Shown: positions 36,215-45,965 of the stretch, piece after piece
Layout: every line of letters starts with the position of its first letter
How positions within the stretch are numbered: position 1 is the stretch's first letter
From: CAZPXZ01 sp965219495
GTDB lineage: Bacteria > Pseudomonadota > Alphaproteobacteria > Rhodobacterales > CAZPXZ01
Assembly: GCA_965219495.1 (NCBI GenBank)
Contig: OZ244777.1
Coordinates: 682,001 to 746,000, forward strand
Reading direction: 5' to 3'
Length of the DNA: 64,000 nt
Program-made: the position numbers and the translations under genes
Notes under the pieces: model-generated
What the model saw: only the letters and a program-made list of their open reading frames with translations
The model's database searches: none
Told to the model about the DNA's origin: nothing

Positions 36215-37324
36215 ATGGAGAGCCGCGCCGCAGTGGCGGTTGCCGCAGGCAAGCCACTTGAGATCACGACCGTCGAACTCGAAGGCCCCAAGCAAGGAGA
36301 GGTGCTCGTTGAAATTCACGCGACGGGCATCTGCCATACCGACGAATTCACCCTGTCAGGCGCCGACCCGGAGGGAGCGTTTCCCGCCATTCTCGGACAC
36401 GAAGGAGCCGGCGTTGTCGTAGACATCGGTTCCGGGGTGACTTCGGTGGCACCGGGGGACCATGTGATTCCGCTCTACACGCCGGAATGCCGTGAGTGCG
36501 AGTATTGCCTTCACCCAAAGACCAATCTCTGTCAGGCGATTCGCGAGACTCAGGGCAGGGGAGTCATGCCGGACGGCACATCGCGGTTTTCCACCAACGG
36601 TGAAACCATCCTGCACTACATGGGCACCTCCACCTTCTCAAATTTTACGGTGCTTCCGGAAATCGCAGTTGCAAGAATTCGCAAGGACGCTCCGTTCGAA
36701 AAGGTTTGCTACATCGGCTGCGGTGTAACCACCGGTCTTGGCGCGGTCATGACAACCGCCAAGGTCGAGCCCGGTTCCCGATGCGTCGTGTTCGGCCTCG
36801 GGGGTATCGGACTGAACGTAATCCAGGGCCTCCGCCTAGTTGGCGCGCGTCAGATCGTGGGAGTGGACATCAATCCTGGTAAACGGCAAATGGCCGAGCA
36901 GTTCGGAATGACGGAATTTGTGAATCCAAATGAGGCGGAAGGTGATCTTGTCTCCTACATCGTGAACCAAACTCGGGGAGGAGCCGACTACTCGTTTGAC
37001 TGCACCGGAAACGTGGAAGTCATGCGCGCGGCGCTCGAAAGCTGTCACAAGGGTTGGGGCGAATCCGTGATTATCGGAGTCGCGCCGGCAGGAGCGGAGA
37101 TTGCGACCCGGCCTTTCCAATTGGTCACTGGACGGGTCTGGCGTGGCACTGCTTTCGGCGGCGCGAGGGGGCGTACGGACGTACCGAAGATCGTTGACTG
37201 GTATATGGAAGGGAAAATCGAAATTGACCCGATGATAACCCACACCATGCCCCTGGATGACATCAACAGCGCGTTTGACTTGATGCATGCGGGCGAGAGT
37301 ATTCGCAGCGTCGTCCTGTATTGA
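36215..37324 (+). CDS. frmA: S-(hydroxymethyl)glutathione dehydrogenase / class III alcohol dehydrogenase
   Basis: 369 residues, exactly the class III length. Catalytic zinc site ATGICHTDEF and GHEGAG, structural zinc cysteines in ECRECEYCLHPKTNLC, the long loop RGVMPDGTSRFSTNG, and the NAD site VFGLGGIGLNVIQG with VGVDIN. It oxidises the formaldehyde-glutathione adduct (also reduces S-nitrosoglutathione). AAGGAGA lies 7 bases before ATG 36215. It precedes gabD in the same direction and fits one-carbon detoxification in a methylamine-using organism. Confidence 0.93.
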   Translation: MESRAAVAVAAGKPLEITTVELEGPKQGEVLVEIHATGICHTDEFTLSGADPEGAFPAILGHEGAGVVVDIGSGVTSVAPGDHVIPLYTPECRECEYCLHPKTNLCQAIRETQGRGVMPDGTSRFSTNGETILHYMGTSTFSNFTVLPEIAVARIRKDAPFEKVCYIGCGVTTGLGAVMTTAKVEPGSRCVVFGLGGIGLNVIQGLRLVGARQIVGVDINPGKRQMAEQFGMTEFVNPNEAEGDLVSYIVNQTRGGADYSFDCTGNVEVMRAALESCHKGWGESVIIGVAPAGAEIATRPFQLVTGRVWRGTAFGGARGRTDVPKIVDWYMEGKIEIDPMITHTMPLDDINSAFDLMHAGESIRSVVLY

Positions 37325-37353
37325 ATCAACACGACTTAGAGGCAAGAAACATC

Positions 37354-38808
37354 ATGAATCTGAAAGACAGCAGCCTACTCGCGGAAAATGCTTATGTCGA
37401 CGGCGCCTGGTGCGGAGCCGGGTCCAACTCCACTTTTGCAGTGACGAATCCAGCGACGGGAGAAACCATCGCCAGAGTCCCCGATCTCGAAGCGGAAGAT
37501 GTGAGGCGCGCAATTGACGCAGCGCACGCAGCGCAACCGGGCTGGGCAGCAAGGGTGGCCAAGGAACGCTCCGTGCTTCTGAAGGCGTGGAACGACCTGA
37601 TCCTGGAAAACGCTGACGATCTCGCCGCCATCCTGACGGCAGAAATGGGAAAGCCTCTCGCGGAAGCAAAGGGTGAGATCATCTACGGTGCCAGCTTTGT
37701 CGAGTGGTTCGCGGAGGAAGCCAAACGCGTGTATGGCGACGTGATTCCGCAAAACCAAGCCGACCGCCGCCTGCTGGTGATCAAGCAACCCGTCGGCGTA
37801 ACCGCCTCGATCACACCCTGGAATTTTCCGACCGCCATGATCACGCGCAAACTTGCGCCCGCACTCGCGGTGGGCTGCACAGTTGTTGCGAAGCCGGCGG
37901 CAATGACCCCGCTCTCCGCCACGGCGCTTGCCGTGCTTGCAGAGCGCGCCGGATTCCCCAAGGGCGTATTCAATGTTGTGACATCTACCCGGGCGCGGGA
38001 AGTCGGCACAGAGTTTTGCGCCAACGAAAAGGTCCGGAAACTCACTTTCACCGGCTCCACCGAAGTTGGTCGCATTTTGATGGCGCAGTGCGCGAATGAC
38101 ATCAAGAAGGTGAGCCTGGAACTCGGCGGAAACGCACCGTTCATCGTGTTCAACGACGCCGATATCGAAGCCGCGGTCGACGGAGCGATGATCTCCAAAT
38201 TTCGGAACGCCGGGCAAACCTGCGTGTGCGCCAACCGGATCTACGTCCAGAGCGGCGTGCATGACGCATTCGCCGAAAAGTTCGCCGACCGCGTTGCAAA
38301 GCTCCGCCTCGGAAATGGTGCCTCCGAGGGCGTGGAGCAGGGACCGCTGATCGAGCCCGCCGCGCTCAAGAAAGTGGAAGAGCACGTAGCGGACGCAATC
38401 GGGAAGGGGGCGAATGTCTTGCTCGGCGGAGAGCGATCCTCCCTCGGCGGAACCTTTTACGAGCCTACGGTTCTCACCGGAGTAACCAAGGAAATGCGCA
38501 TTACACGGGAAGAAACCTTCGGACCTGTTGCGCCGCTCTATCGTTTCGAGGATGAAGCGGATGTGGTCGCACAGGCCAACGACACGGAATTCGGCTTGGC
38601 GGCGTATTTTTACGCCCGTGATCTCGGCCGGGTCTGGAGGGTCGCCGAACAGCTTGAATATGGAATCGTCGGTATCAATACCGGGTTGATTTCAACGGAA
38701 GTCGCTCCGTTCGGCGGAGTCAAGCAATCGGGGCTGGGGCGTGAGGGTTCCAAGTACGGGACCGAGGAATTCCTCGAGGTCAAATATCTCTGCATGAGCG
38801 GCGTCTAA
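37354..38808 (+). CDS. gabD: NAD(P)-dependent succinate-semialdehyde dehydrogenase
   Basis: 484 residues of the aldehyde dehydrogenase superfamily, GabD type. Rossmann elements SITPWNFPTAMITRKLAPALAV, FTGSTEVGR, general base Glu256 (SLELGGNAPF) and nucleophile Cys290 (NAGQTCVCANR) are present, then EETFGPVAPL and FGGVKQSGLGREGS. ATG 37354 is chosen because AGAGG lies upstream; an in-frame TTG at 37321 overlaps the preceding stop. Substrate assigned by similarity; glutarate semialdehyde is also possible. Confidence 0.9.
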   Translation: MNLKDSSLLAENAYVDGAWCGAGSNSTFAVTNPATGETIARVPDLEAEDVRRAIDAAHAAQPGWAARVAKERSVLLKAWNDLILENADDLAAILTAEMGKPLAEAKGEIIYGASFVEWFAEEAKRVYGDVIPQNQADRRLLVIKQPVGVTASITPWNFPTAMITRKLAPALAVGCTVVAKPAAMTPLSATALAVLAERAGFPKGVFNVVTSTRAREVGTEFCANEKVRKLTFTGSTEVGRILMAQCANDIKKVSLELGGNAPFIVFNDADIEAAVDGAMISKFRNAGQTCVCANRIYVQSGVHDAFAEKFADRVAKLRLGNGASEGVEQGPLIEPAALKKVEEHVADAIGKGANVLLGGERSSLGGTFYEPTVLTGVTKEMRITREETFGPVAPLYRFEDEADVVAQANDTEFGLAAYFYARDLGRVWRVAEQLEYGIVGINTGLISTEVAPFGGVKQSGLGREGSKYGTEEFLEVKYLCMSGV

Positions 38809-38822
38809 CGCCGAACCGCTGC

Positions 38823-40043
38823 TTGTTTCGCCGCGAGGTCACGCCGCTCGACGAAGCGCGACGCCTCCCATTGTGGCGGCGACCGGAGGCCTGCCTAGTG
38901 GTCATGGCGGCCGGCATGCCCTTCGCGTTCTCGGTTTGGATGGCCCTCATCAATAATTTCACCGTCGAAGCAGTGGGTTTCGACGGCTCCGACATCGGCT
39001 GGCTGCACACGGTTCGGGAAATTCCGGGATTCTTCTCCATCGCGGTGATCGCCCTGTTGCTGATCTTACGGGAACAGTTCCTCGCCATACTCTCGCTGCT
39101 GCTTCTGGGAATCGCCGTCGCCGCCACCGGCATGCTGCCTACCTATTGGGGACTTTGCCTGACGACCATTCTCGGGTCGATCGGGTTTCACTACTACGAG
39201 GCGGTAAACCAGTCGCTGCAATTGCAGTGGCTTTCCCGTGACCGGGCACCCCGAATCCTCGGCTGGATTGTCAGCGCCGGGTCCGCTGGAAGCTTGGTCG
39301 CGTACAGCGCTATCGTGCTCACCTGGAAGACATTCGACCTATCGTTCGCATTCGTGTTCTTCGCAGGCGGCACGATTACCGCCGCCGTCGCTCTGTTCGT
39401 TTGGGTTGCATTTCCGCGCATTGAAGCGCCTGTGCGCCAGGAAACACGCATCATCCTCCGTGCTTCGTACTGGCTCTACTACGCACTGGTTTTCATGGGC
39501 GGAGCTCGCCGTCAGATATTTGTGGTTTTTGCCGCATTCATGATGGTGGATCGTTTCGGCCTCGAAGTTCACCAGCTTACCGCACTGTTCCTGCTGAACT
39601 ACATCGTGAACATGGCCGTGTCCCCGCTTGTCGGGAGAATGATTCAGCGCTACGGCGAACGCCTTGCACTCATTCTCGAATATTCCGGTCTCATCCTGAT
39701 CTTTGCGGCCTATGCGGTAGTGTCGAATCCAATTCTCGCGGCCACGCTCTACGTATTGGACCACCTGTTCTTCGCGATGGCGTTCGCCCAGCGCACGTAC
39801 TTTCAGAAGATCGCCCGCCCTGCGGATATTGCGCCCACCGCCGCCGTTTCATTTACTATCAATCATATTGCGGCCGTGTTTCTCCCTGCTGCTCTCGGGT
39901 ATCTTTACCTGGTGTCACCCGCCGCGGTCTTCTGGACAGGCGTGGCGATTGCAGTCTGCTCGCTGATGCTTTCCTGCCTAGTGCCGCGGCGTCCGAAACG
40001 TGGGCAGGAGACCGTATTTGCCTGGAACCGCGCCCGACAATAA
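38823..40043 (+). CDS. Major facilitator superfamily protein
   Basis: 406 residues with 11-12 hydrophobic helices. The sequence GWLHTVREIPGFFSIAVIAL after helix 1 and VGRMIQRYGERLALILEYSG in the second half are MFS-like. The subfamily is not one I can name; no substrate can be given. It starts 14 bases after gabD. Confidence 0.75.
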   Translation: MFRREVTPLDEARRLPLWRRPEACLVVMAAGMPFAFSVWMALINNFTVEAVGFDGSDIGWLHTVREIPGFFSIAVIALLLILREQFLAILSLLLLGIAVAATGMLPTYWGLCLTTILGSIGFHYYEAVNQSLQLQWLSRDRAPRILGWIVSAGSAGSLVAYSAIVLTWKTFDLSFAFVFFAGGTITAAVALFVWVAFPRIEAPVRQETRIILRASYWLYYALVFMGGARRQIFVVFAAFMMVDRFGLEVHQLTALFLLNYIVNMAVSPLVGRMIQRYGERLALILEYSGLILIFAAYAVVSNPILAATLYVLDHLFFAMAFAQRTYFQKIARPADIAPTAAVSFTINHIAAVFLPAALGYLYLVSPAAVFWTGVAIAVCSLMLSCLVPRRPKRGQETVFAWNRARQ

Positions 40044-40108
40044 CGCGGACTGGCGCCTGGAAGCAAGGCGAATTACAGAGAGCCGAGACTCGGAAACCGG
40101 GTAGATAC

Positions 40109-40429
40109 ATGGCCAAGATCACATACATTGAACACGGTGGCACCCCGCATACTGTCGAAGTCGAGAATGGACTCACGGTAATGGAAGGCGCCGTTCAAAA
40201 CCTCATCCCCGGCATTGATGCGGATTGCGGAGGATCTTGCGCTTGCTCCACCTGCCATGTCTACGTCGCTCCAGAATGGTATGACCGTCTGCCGGGCATC
40301 GGTTTGCTTGAAGCAGACATGTTGGACTTTGCTTGGGAGCCGAGTGAGCGCTCTCGGCTTTCCTGCCAGCTTGAAGTCACACCGGAACTCGACGGCCTAG
40401 TCGTGCAGCTTCCGGAACGCCAGATCTGA
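40109..40429 (+). CDS. fdx: 2Fe-2S ferredoxin, adrenodoxin/vertebrate type
   Basis: 106 residues. The cluster ligands are C-G-G-S-C-A-C-S-T-C-H (CxxxxxCxxC) near residue 39 and the fourth Cys in RLSCQLEV near 86, as in FdxE/putidaredoxin-like electron donors for cytochrome P450 or Rieske oxygenases. No partner oxygenase or reductase is adjacent in this window. Confidence 0.92.
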   Translation: MAKITYIEHGGTPHTVEVENGLTVMEGAVQNLIPGIDADCGGSCACSTCHVYVAPEWYDRLPGIGLLEADMLDFAWEPSERSRLSCQLEVTPELDGLVVQLPERQI

Positions 40430-40592
40430 ACAGCGAAACGAAACGCGGGTTGACCCCGCGCGAATCCCCATCGGCGTGTCTTGCCAAGCGACACGTTTCA
40501 GCCGGAAAATTCTTTCGCACGCGAATTGCGAAAAAATCTATTACTCCGTATTTTCTTCGAACCAGACGACAAAACGTCCCGATTTCCATCCC

Positions 40593-40763
40593 TCAGCAAT
40601 TGGTCGCGTCTCCGGGCCCCGACCCTCGATACGCCTCGCGCATCCAGTCGATGTCGATCTGATGATGCAGGGACGTGAACACTTGATCCGGGTGCCACCT
40701 CGCCTGTTCGGTCATCCACTGCTGTTTCGTGTACGTGTTGGCGGAACCCAGGGTTTCCTCCAT
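40593..40763 (-). pseudogene. N-terminal fragment of a group II intron reverse transcriptase
   Basis: 56 codons: ATG 40763, then TKQQWMTEQARWHPDQVFTS, LHHQIDIDWMREAYR. These match the N-terminal helix segment of group II maturases just before the RRTRKDGAxGVDG motif, where this copy runs into unrelated codons and a TGA. The rest of the gene is missing. Confidence 0.75.
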
Positions 40764-41019
40764 CGTCGCCCATCAGTGGGTCTGAACAAGTGATGCCTAC
40801 ATTTCCTCCAGGGCGGGTCCCGGCGGACCCGGTTCCCCGCCTGCCGCGGTACCATGAAGGCACCACGACTACCTGCCCTGCATGTCCTTTGGCTTATTGT
40901 TTCGCCAGCCGGGTCCATGACCGCCTGCCGGTTCGTGTCCTCTAACCGGAACTTCATGGGATCAATTCGCATATATCCTTTGCCAAACAGATGCTTAGGC
41001 AGGATTCAAACTGCCCCGT

Positions 41020-42810
41020 TCATGGAGTCAGTTTGGTCGGGTCGATTTGCAGGAGTTCGAACGCTTTGGCTTGCAGTTCCGTCGGTTCGGCGAGCAGCGG
41101 GAACGCCAGATCCGGGTTCGCCGACAGCGTCACTTCATTGCGGGTCAGCGTGGCGAGGTCCGACAACAGCGTCTCCATGCTGTGCACCGGCAGACCTTCC
41201 GGGTTTTCCTTTGTGGCGGCTTTGAACCTGGCGCGGTCGGAGACGTCGGACTTCGCGACCGGGGAAGATCGCTTCCGTCTTGCGCCATCGCGGTCGTCGT
41301 CCTCGAACAGGATCGGGGCGAGGCACTTGCGCATGCGCCATTCGACGTGCCAGGCCAGCATGCACAGGAAGACGTGGGCGCGGACGTGGTCCTCGCTGTA
41401 GACGTAAACCGGGCGCACGTCGAGGTTGGATTTCATCCCTCGGAACGCGCGTTCCACCGTGGACAACGATTTATAGGCCTCCACCGCCTCCGGCGCGGCG
41501 AGGGCGCCGGCCTCGAGGCTGGTGCGGATCACGTAGACGCCGTCGAGGCGTGCTTCGTCGGCGATCCGCTCCGCGTTGCGCGCCCAGGCGATGTGGCCAT
41601 CCGAGATCTCGATATCGAAGTGCTTGGCCACCTTGCGGCGGTTGATGTCCCGGCCGACCCGGCGGTTGATCGCGTCGCGTCCATGCAAGCGCGCGCGCGG
41701 GCTGCGGACGGCCTTGGCGATGTCTTCCAGGACGCGTTCGGTGGCCCGCAGCAGATCCTCCCGCTTGCGCGCCCGCTCCGCCTTCAGGCGCGGATTGAAG
41801 CACACGATCAGGCGCTCGCCCGGAAAGTCCGGACTGGAAACCTCCGCCACCCCGTCGGCGACCAGCTCCTCCGGACGAAGCGGTGCCTTCCCGTGGGTTC
41901 CGTTCGGGTTCTCCGGACCGGGGGCGCGCGTCAGTTGGCGGATGTGAGGGGTGCGCAGCGCCGAGATCCAGTCCAGCCCGGCCGGAAGCAGGTCGTCGCG
42001 GATGCGCGCCGCCGTCACCATGCCGCGATCGCCGACAAAGGCGATGCGGGAGAGCCCGAACCGCTGCTTGACCTTCGCCACCTGGACGGCGACGGTCGCC
42101 GGATCCCCGGTACCGCCTGCGAACACCTCCACCGCCACCGGGCAGCCGTTGGCGGCGCACAGCAGCCCGTAAACGATCTGCTTCTTGCCCTTCTTTCCGT
42201 CACGGTTGTGGCCGAACCCGGCAAGCGGACAGCAGCGTCCCTCCAGAAAACTCGACGTCACGTCATACAAGAGGAGCGTCCCGTCCCGGAGGTGCCGGGC
42301 GGCGAGGCTGCGCTCGATCCATCGCTGGCGGGCCCGCAGCCAGTCCAGCATGCCCAGCATGCCCAGCATCTCGTTGCCGGTGACCGCCCCGAGGCCAAGA
42401 ACGGCGCCCAGGCTGGAGGAGGCGGTCGCCGGCGACAGCCGCCTTGCGGTGGCCAGTTTCGAGCAGGGTTCGACGACCCGCGCGGCGACCGCAGCGAACG
42501 CCAGGCTGCGCTCCCGGCCCGGCTTGCGGTGCAGCAGCCGCTCGAAACCGAGTTTCCGCATGGTGCCGGCCACCGCCGCCACATGTCCATGCGGTAGCGA
42601 ACGGCGCAGGGACACGGCGTCGTGGATGTCCGGGAAAACGGCGCCACCTTTAAGCACAAGGCGGATGCCCTCGACGAGGTGGGGCTCCAGTTTGGAGAGA
42701 TTGCAGAGGGTGCGTCGTTTGACGCGTCCGTTTTCCCTCCAGGACTGCCGGATGAGCGGCGTGGGGACGCTTCCGTGGTTGGGAATGTATTCGACGTAGG
42801 TTGACTTCAT
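41020..42810 (-). CDS. IS1634-family transposase, copy B
   Basis: 596 residues, uninterrupted. N-terminal YVEYIPNHGSVPTPLIRQSW, DGTLLLYDVTSSFLEGRCCP (first Asp), RIAFVGDRGMVTAARI (second Asp), FDIEISDGHIAWARN and AYKSLSTVERAFRGMKSNLD (Glu) mark the DDE core. Only about one quarter identical by eye to copy A, so a different IS. The 14-mer ACTGACTCCATGAA occurs at its start codon and, in the same orientation, at its stop codon. Terminal inverted repeats were not resolved. Confidence 0.92.
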   Translation of the reverse strand: MKSTYVEYIPNHGSVPTPLIRQSWRENGRVKRRTLCNLSKLEPHLVEGIRLVLKGGAVFPDIHDAVSLRRSLPHGHVAAVAGTMRKLGFERLLHRKPGRERSLAFAAVAARVVEPCSKLATARRLSPATASSSLGAVLGLGAVTGNEMLGMLGMLDWLRARQRWIERSLAARHLRDGTLLLYDVTSSFLEGRCCPLAGFGHNRDGKKGKKQIVYGLLCAANGCPVAVEVFAGGTGDPATVAVQVAKVKQRFGLSRIAFVGDRGMVTAARIRDDLLPAGLDWISALRTPHIRQLTRAPGPENPNGTHGKAPLRPEELVADGVAEVSSPDFPGERLIVCFNPRLKAERARKREDLLRATERVLEDIAKAVRSPRARLHGRDAINRRVGRDINRRKVAKHFDIEISDGHIAWARNAERIADEARLDGVYVIRTSLEAGALAAPEAVEAYKSLSTVERAFRGMKSNLDVRPVYVYSEDHVRAHVFLCMLAWHVEWRMRKCLAPILFEDDDRDGARRKRSSPVAKSDVSDRARFKAATKENPEGLPVHSMETLLSDLATLTRNEVTLSANPDLAFPLLAEPTELQAKAFELLQIDPTKLTP

Positions 42811-43417
42811 GGAGTCAGTATACGTGAAATGAAAGGCTATATCAAGGGAACCTATCCAGGAAATCACACCACATCGTGTTATTACATGGAGTCCAATGTC
42901 AGGAGGAAACGACGTCGCTTCCGTAGAAAACCGTGAAACCTCAATCGAATAGGGTCGTGCTGACAGTTATTTCCTAAACGAAGTTCCGTCTAACGCGGTC
43001 CCGCCGCCATGCAGGCCCGGCGACGGGCTTGATGCTTTTGTTCAGCCGGCGCTCCGGTTCCGGCTCCTCGCCCATGAGCAAGTGCAGGTTCTCCCAGGTT
43101 TTCTGGCGACCCTTTCCGTGGCTCTGCGCCGGCCTTCGACACCGGACGACCCTTGACGCCTCGCCGGTGGTGTCGCTGCCGGTGCTGCCCCCAAGTGGTT
43201 GAAGGTTGAAAAGGCGTCATCATTGTGCATGTCGAGGCTGGTTATCGCCTTTCATCTCCCGCTGTCTACGCTTCACAACGCACGTCGCCATGCGCCATGC
43301 AAGACTCGCTCCCGGCTGGCGGGCTGCGCCGTTGCCGAGCGGGCGTCGGTCCCGCTGGGTCGCGTTGAATGGATTCAGCTCATGTCATCCCCCTCCCCAG
43401 GACTTATCCTGGCGCAA

Positions 43418-43880
43418 TCAACTATTGCAAGTAATCCCCAATGGAAAAGCCGGCGTCGCACCGGTACTTGTCAAACACATCGATGGCGGAACCGTTGCGC
43501 CGCGGGTCGCGGTACGCCATGGCCAATTCAATCTCATCTCTTCGCGGGCGTATCCTCCGATGCTGTTTGATCTGGAGGGCGACCCGTTGGAACTGAGCAA
43601 CATCGCCGGATCTGTTGAGGCCACGGATGCCGAATCGCACCTCCTTGATCTCGCAAATCACGCCTGGGATCTGGATTCGCTCGCTGAAACGGTGAAACGT
43701 GATCTAATCTCGCGGAGAATTGTCCATGAAGGGCTGGGGCAGCGCAGGCGGGAATTTGGGACTTGGTCCCGCGCGCGCTCATCCAGTACACGAACTATGT
43801 GCTGCGCGGCGACTCGCTGCCGGTGGCAGAGCGCCAAGAATACTTGCCCTACGCGTGGAACCGGGAATCGGCCCCCAACG
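43418..43880 (+). pseudogene. C-terminal remnant of a sulfatase (choline-sulfatase-like)
   Basis: GGTVAPRVAVRHGQFNLISSR followed by LFDLEGDPLELSNIAG and WDLDSLAETVKRDLISRR fits the C-terminal region of choline sulfatase BetC and related arylsulfatases (residue strings split by me). After a frameshift near 43760 the tail ALIQYTNYVLRGDSLP continues in another frame. The catalytic N-terminal two thirds with the CxPxR site are absent; a truncated group II intron lies directly upstream. Confidence 0.65.
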
Positions 43881-44046
43881 CCGTCTCGGTACCGACGATA
43901 ACGCTCAACGCTATCTTCCTAGTTTACTTGTTCGAAAAGCGGTTCTAAACGTGACCCACTGCGACCGCTGAATTGGCGGACAGGCGGCACCCACGAATTG
44001 GCGCGGGCGGAAACGCCGAAACAACAGAAACGAGGAAAGGGCGGCA

Positions 44047-45024
44047 ATGATCAAACTCGCGATTGCCGGGATGGGCCGGTGGGGTCAGACGCTCGTGGAA
44101 TCCGTACAGGGCAAGAGCGGGCGTGTTAAATTTACCCATGTAGTTTCCCGCTCGCCGGTCCAAGTGCAGCCGCGCGCGGACCGCTTTGGCCTCGCCATCC
44201 TCGCCGACCTTGACAGTGCGCTTGCGGCCCGGGACATCGATGGCGTGGTCCTCGCGACGCCCCATTCCCTGCACGCCGATCAAGTTGTGGCTTGTGCCCA
44301 GGCCGGCAAGCCGGTCTTCGTAGAAAAGCCCTTCACACTTACCGTCGCGGATGCCGAGCGGGCACTGGTTGCGGTCTCGGCCGCAGGCACCGTGTGTGCG
44401 GCGGGGCACAACCGCCGGTTCCTGCCGGCTACGGCCGTTCTCGCCAATTCCATTGAGGCCGGACGACTTGGCAAGATCACGTTTGTGGAATGCAATTACT
44501 CTGGAAACGTTGCCGGGCGTTATCACGAAGGCATGTGGCGCGTCGCGCCAAGCGAGAGCCCGGCCGGCGGACTCGCGGGCGCGGGAATTCACTTGATCGA
44601 CCTGATCGTACATCTCCTAGGCCCGGTCGCGAAGGTGACCGCCATCTCTTCGCGGCAAGTGCTGGATGTGCCCATCGATGATACCACCGCAGCGCTTCTG
44701 ATGTTGAGGATGGGAACTCGCGCTTCGCTGGTAATGCTGATGGCTTCGGCGCCCGATTTTCGCCTCAAGTTCTTTGGCACAAGAGGAAACGTGGAACTGC
44801 CTGATCCAAACACCCTCCGTTTTACCTCCCTCGACGGCGAGACGGAATCGCGCTCATTCGATCCCGTTGACACGGAACGGGCCGAACTTGAAGCTTTTGC
44901 GAGCGCCATCTCCGGGGTCTCCACATTTCCGGTCTCGCACGAGGAGATACTCTGGGGAATTGCGGCGTTCGAAGGCATTTGCCGTTCGGTGAATGAACGA
45001 AGGCCGGTTGCGCTTGAGCAGTAG
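44047..45024 (+). CDS. Gfo/Idh/MocA family oxidoreductase
   Basis: 325 residues. The N-terminal Rossmann fold has AGMGRWGQTLVES, the loop VVLATPHSLHADQ and the family motif FVEKPFTLTVADAE with the catalytic-region Lys. The C-domain has GGLAGAGIHLIDLIVHLLGP with the conserved His. It should be an NAD(P)-dependent dehydrogenase of a sugar, inositol or related alcohol. It is intact in a stretch otherwise full of remnants. ATG 44047 has GAAAGGG upstream. Confidence 0.88.
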   Translation: MIKLAIAGMGRWGQTLVESVQGKSGRVKFTHVVSRSPVQVQPRADRFGLAILADLDSALAARDIDGVVLATPHSLHADQVVACAQAGKPVFVEKPFTLTVADAERALVAVSAAGTVCAAGHNRRFLPATAVLANSIEAGRLGKITFVECNYSGNVAGRYHEGMWRVAPSESPAGGLAGAGIHLIDLIVHLLGPVAKVTAISSRQVLDVPIDDTTAALLMLRMGTRASLVMLMASAPDFRLKFFGTRGNVELPDPNTLRFTSLDGETESRSFDPVDTERAELEAFASAISGVSTFPVSHEEILWGIAAFEGICRSVNERRPVALEQ

Positions 45025-45282
45025 CTGCGACGGAGATGCACGCGATTCTCTTCCGGCTGTCTTTGGACGCTGGCCACGGTTGCGGTAATTCTCTCCAGGA
45101 CGCGCTGGATTTCTTTTGCTTCTGTTCGAACCGGAAATGCTATAGAGACCGGCGTCATTGATATTCGAACTGGCAACCTGCCTTCAGGTCACGCGGCCTG
45201 GCCGCAGCCTGACTCGGCGAGCGTTGGTCTCGGAAGCGACTCCCGCCCATCCTGACGTCTGAGAGAGACAGGGAACCACGCC

Positions 45283-45518
45283 ATGTTGAGTTTTCTCGCC
45301 CGCAGGTTCGATCAGGCGATCATCTTCATGCTGGCCACGACCGCTATTGCGTTTGTCGTGTTGCGCTATCTCACCGATCCGATGGTCGCCATACTGGCGT
45401 GGATTCGACCGAAGCGCAGCGGCGAGCTTTGCGTGCGGAATCGGGCCTCGACCGGAGCCTGCTCGTGCAATTACTTGCCTATCTCGGCAACATTCTTCAT
45501 GGTGATCGCGGCGCGTTG
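45283..45518 (+). pseudogene. 5' remnant of a dipeptide-type ABC permease (DppB-like)
   Basis: MLSFLARRFDQAIIFMLATT and AIAFVVLRYLTDPMVAIL are the first membrane helix and loop of DppB/OppB permeases; after a frameshift near 45396 the adjacent frame reads AQRRALRAESGLDRSLLVQL followed by LAYLGNILHGD, the next conserved loop. The sequence then stops abruptly at about 45518, where the inverted remnant of an SDR gene begins. Confidence 0.7.
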
Positions 45519-45520
45519 AC

Positions 45521-45965
45521 GCGTCCGCCCGCCAGCGCGAATTGCGAGCCAACCAGCACAATGGAACCGCCTCCACGCTTGCGCATTGAGCGCACCGCTT
45601 CACGGCTCCAAAGGAGGCTACCGGTGAAATTTGTGATAAGTACACCCTCCCATTCGGTTAGCGAAGATTTTGCTACTCCCTTGTCCGTAGAACAGCTGGC
45701 GCAAGCAACCAGAACGTCGAATCCCCAAAACGTTCTTCTATTGCCTTGGCATGGCGGCGCACTGTGGCTTCCTCGCCAATATCGCCTCAAGCAGTACCGG
45801 CGCACGGCGCGAAACCCTGCATTTCCCACGCAGAAACTCGGCAATTCTTTGGTCGATGATCGCCACTTCAATTCCTTCGCTCACGAACAACCGCGCGCAG
45901 GCCAAGCCAATTCCGGAGCACACACCGGCAATCGCCGAGACCTTGCCCTCAAGTTGCTTTGACAT
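45521..45965 (-). pseudogene. Broken short-chain dehydrogenase/reductase gene
   Basis: From ATG 45965: MSKQLEGKVSAIAGVCSGIG with the Rossmann G-GIG motif, then frameshifts; a second frame reads WEGVLITNFTGSLLWSREAV and RKRGGGSIVLVGSQFAL, which is the region before the catalytic Ser-Tyr. The gene ends at the junction with the permease remnant, so the catalytic YxxxK part is lost. Confidence 0.7.

Larger units (their letters stand above)
40593..43417 (-). mobile_element. Second group II intron, truncated and interrupted by IS1634 copy B
   Basis: The 5' end at about 43417 reads TTGCGCCAGGATAAGTCCTGG, close to the 5' end of the intron at 22380-25203. The reverse transcriptase start lies at 40763. 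Subtracting the IS1634 element, the distance between them is about 0.8 kb, matching the 783 bases of the first intron. The reverse transcriptase is cut off after 56 codons, so the 3' two thirds, including domain V, are gone. The intron 5' end abuts a sulfatase remnant, probably its insertion target. Confidence 0.6.

Noticed and set aside
41047..42597. 516-codon open frame on the plus strand
   Set aside because: It is antisense to the intact IS1634 transposase, a common side effect of high GC content; it has no motif and its codons mirror the real gene.
42990..43223. Minus-strand frame rich in Gly/Ala/Arg (77 codons)
   Set aside because: Lies in the presumed ribozyme part of the second group II intron; no ribosome site or known family.
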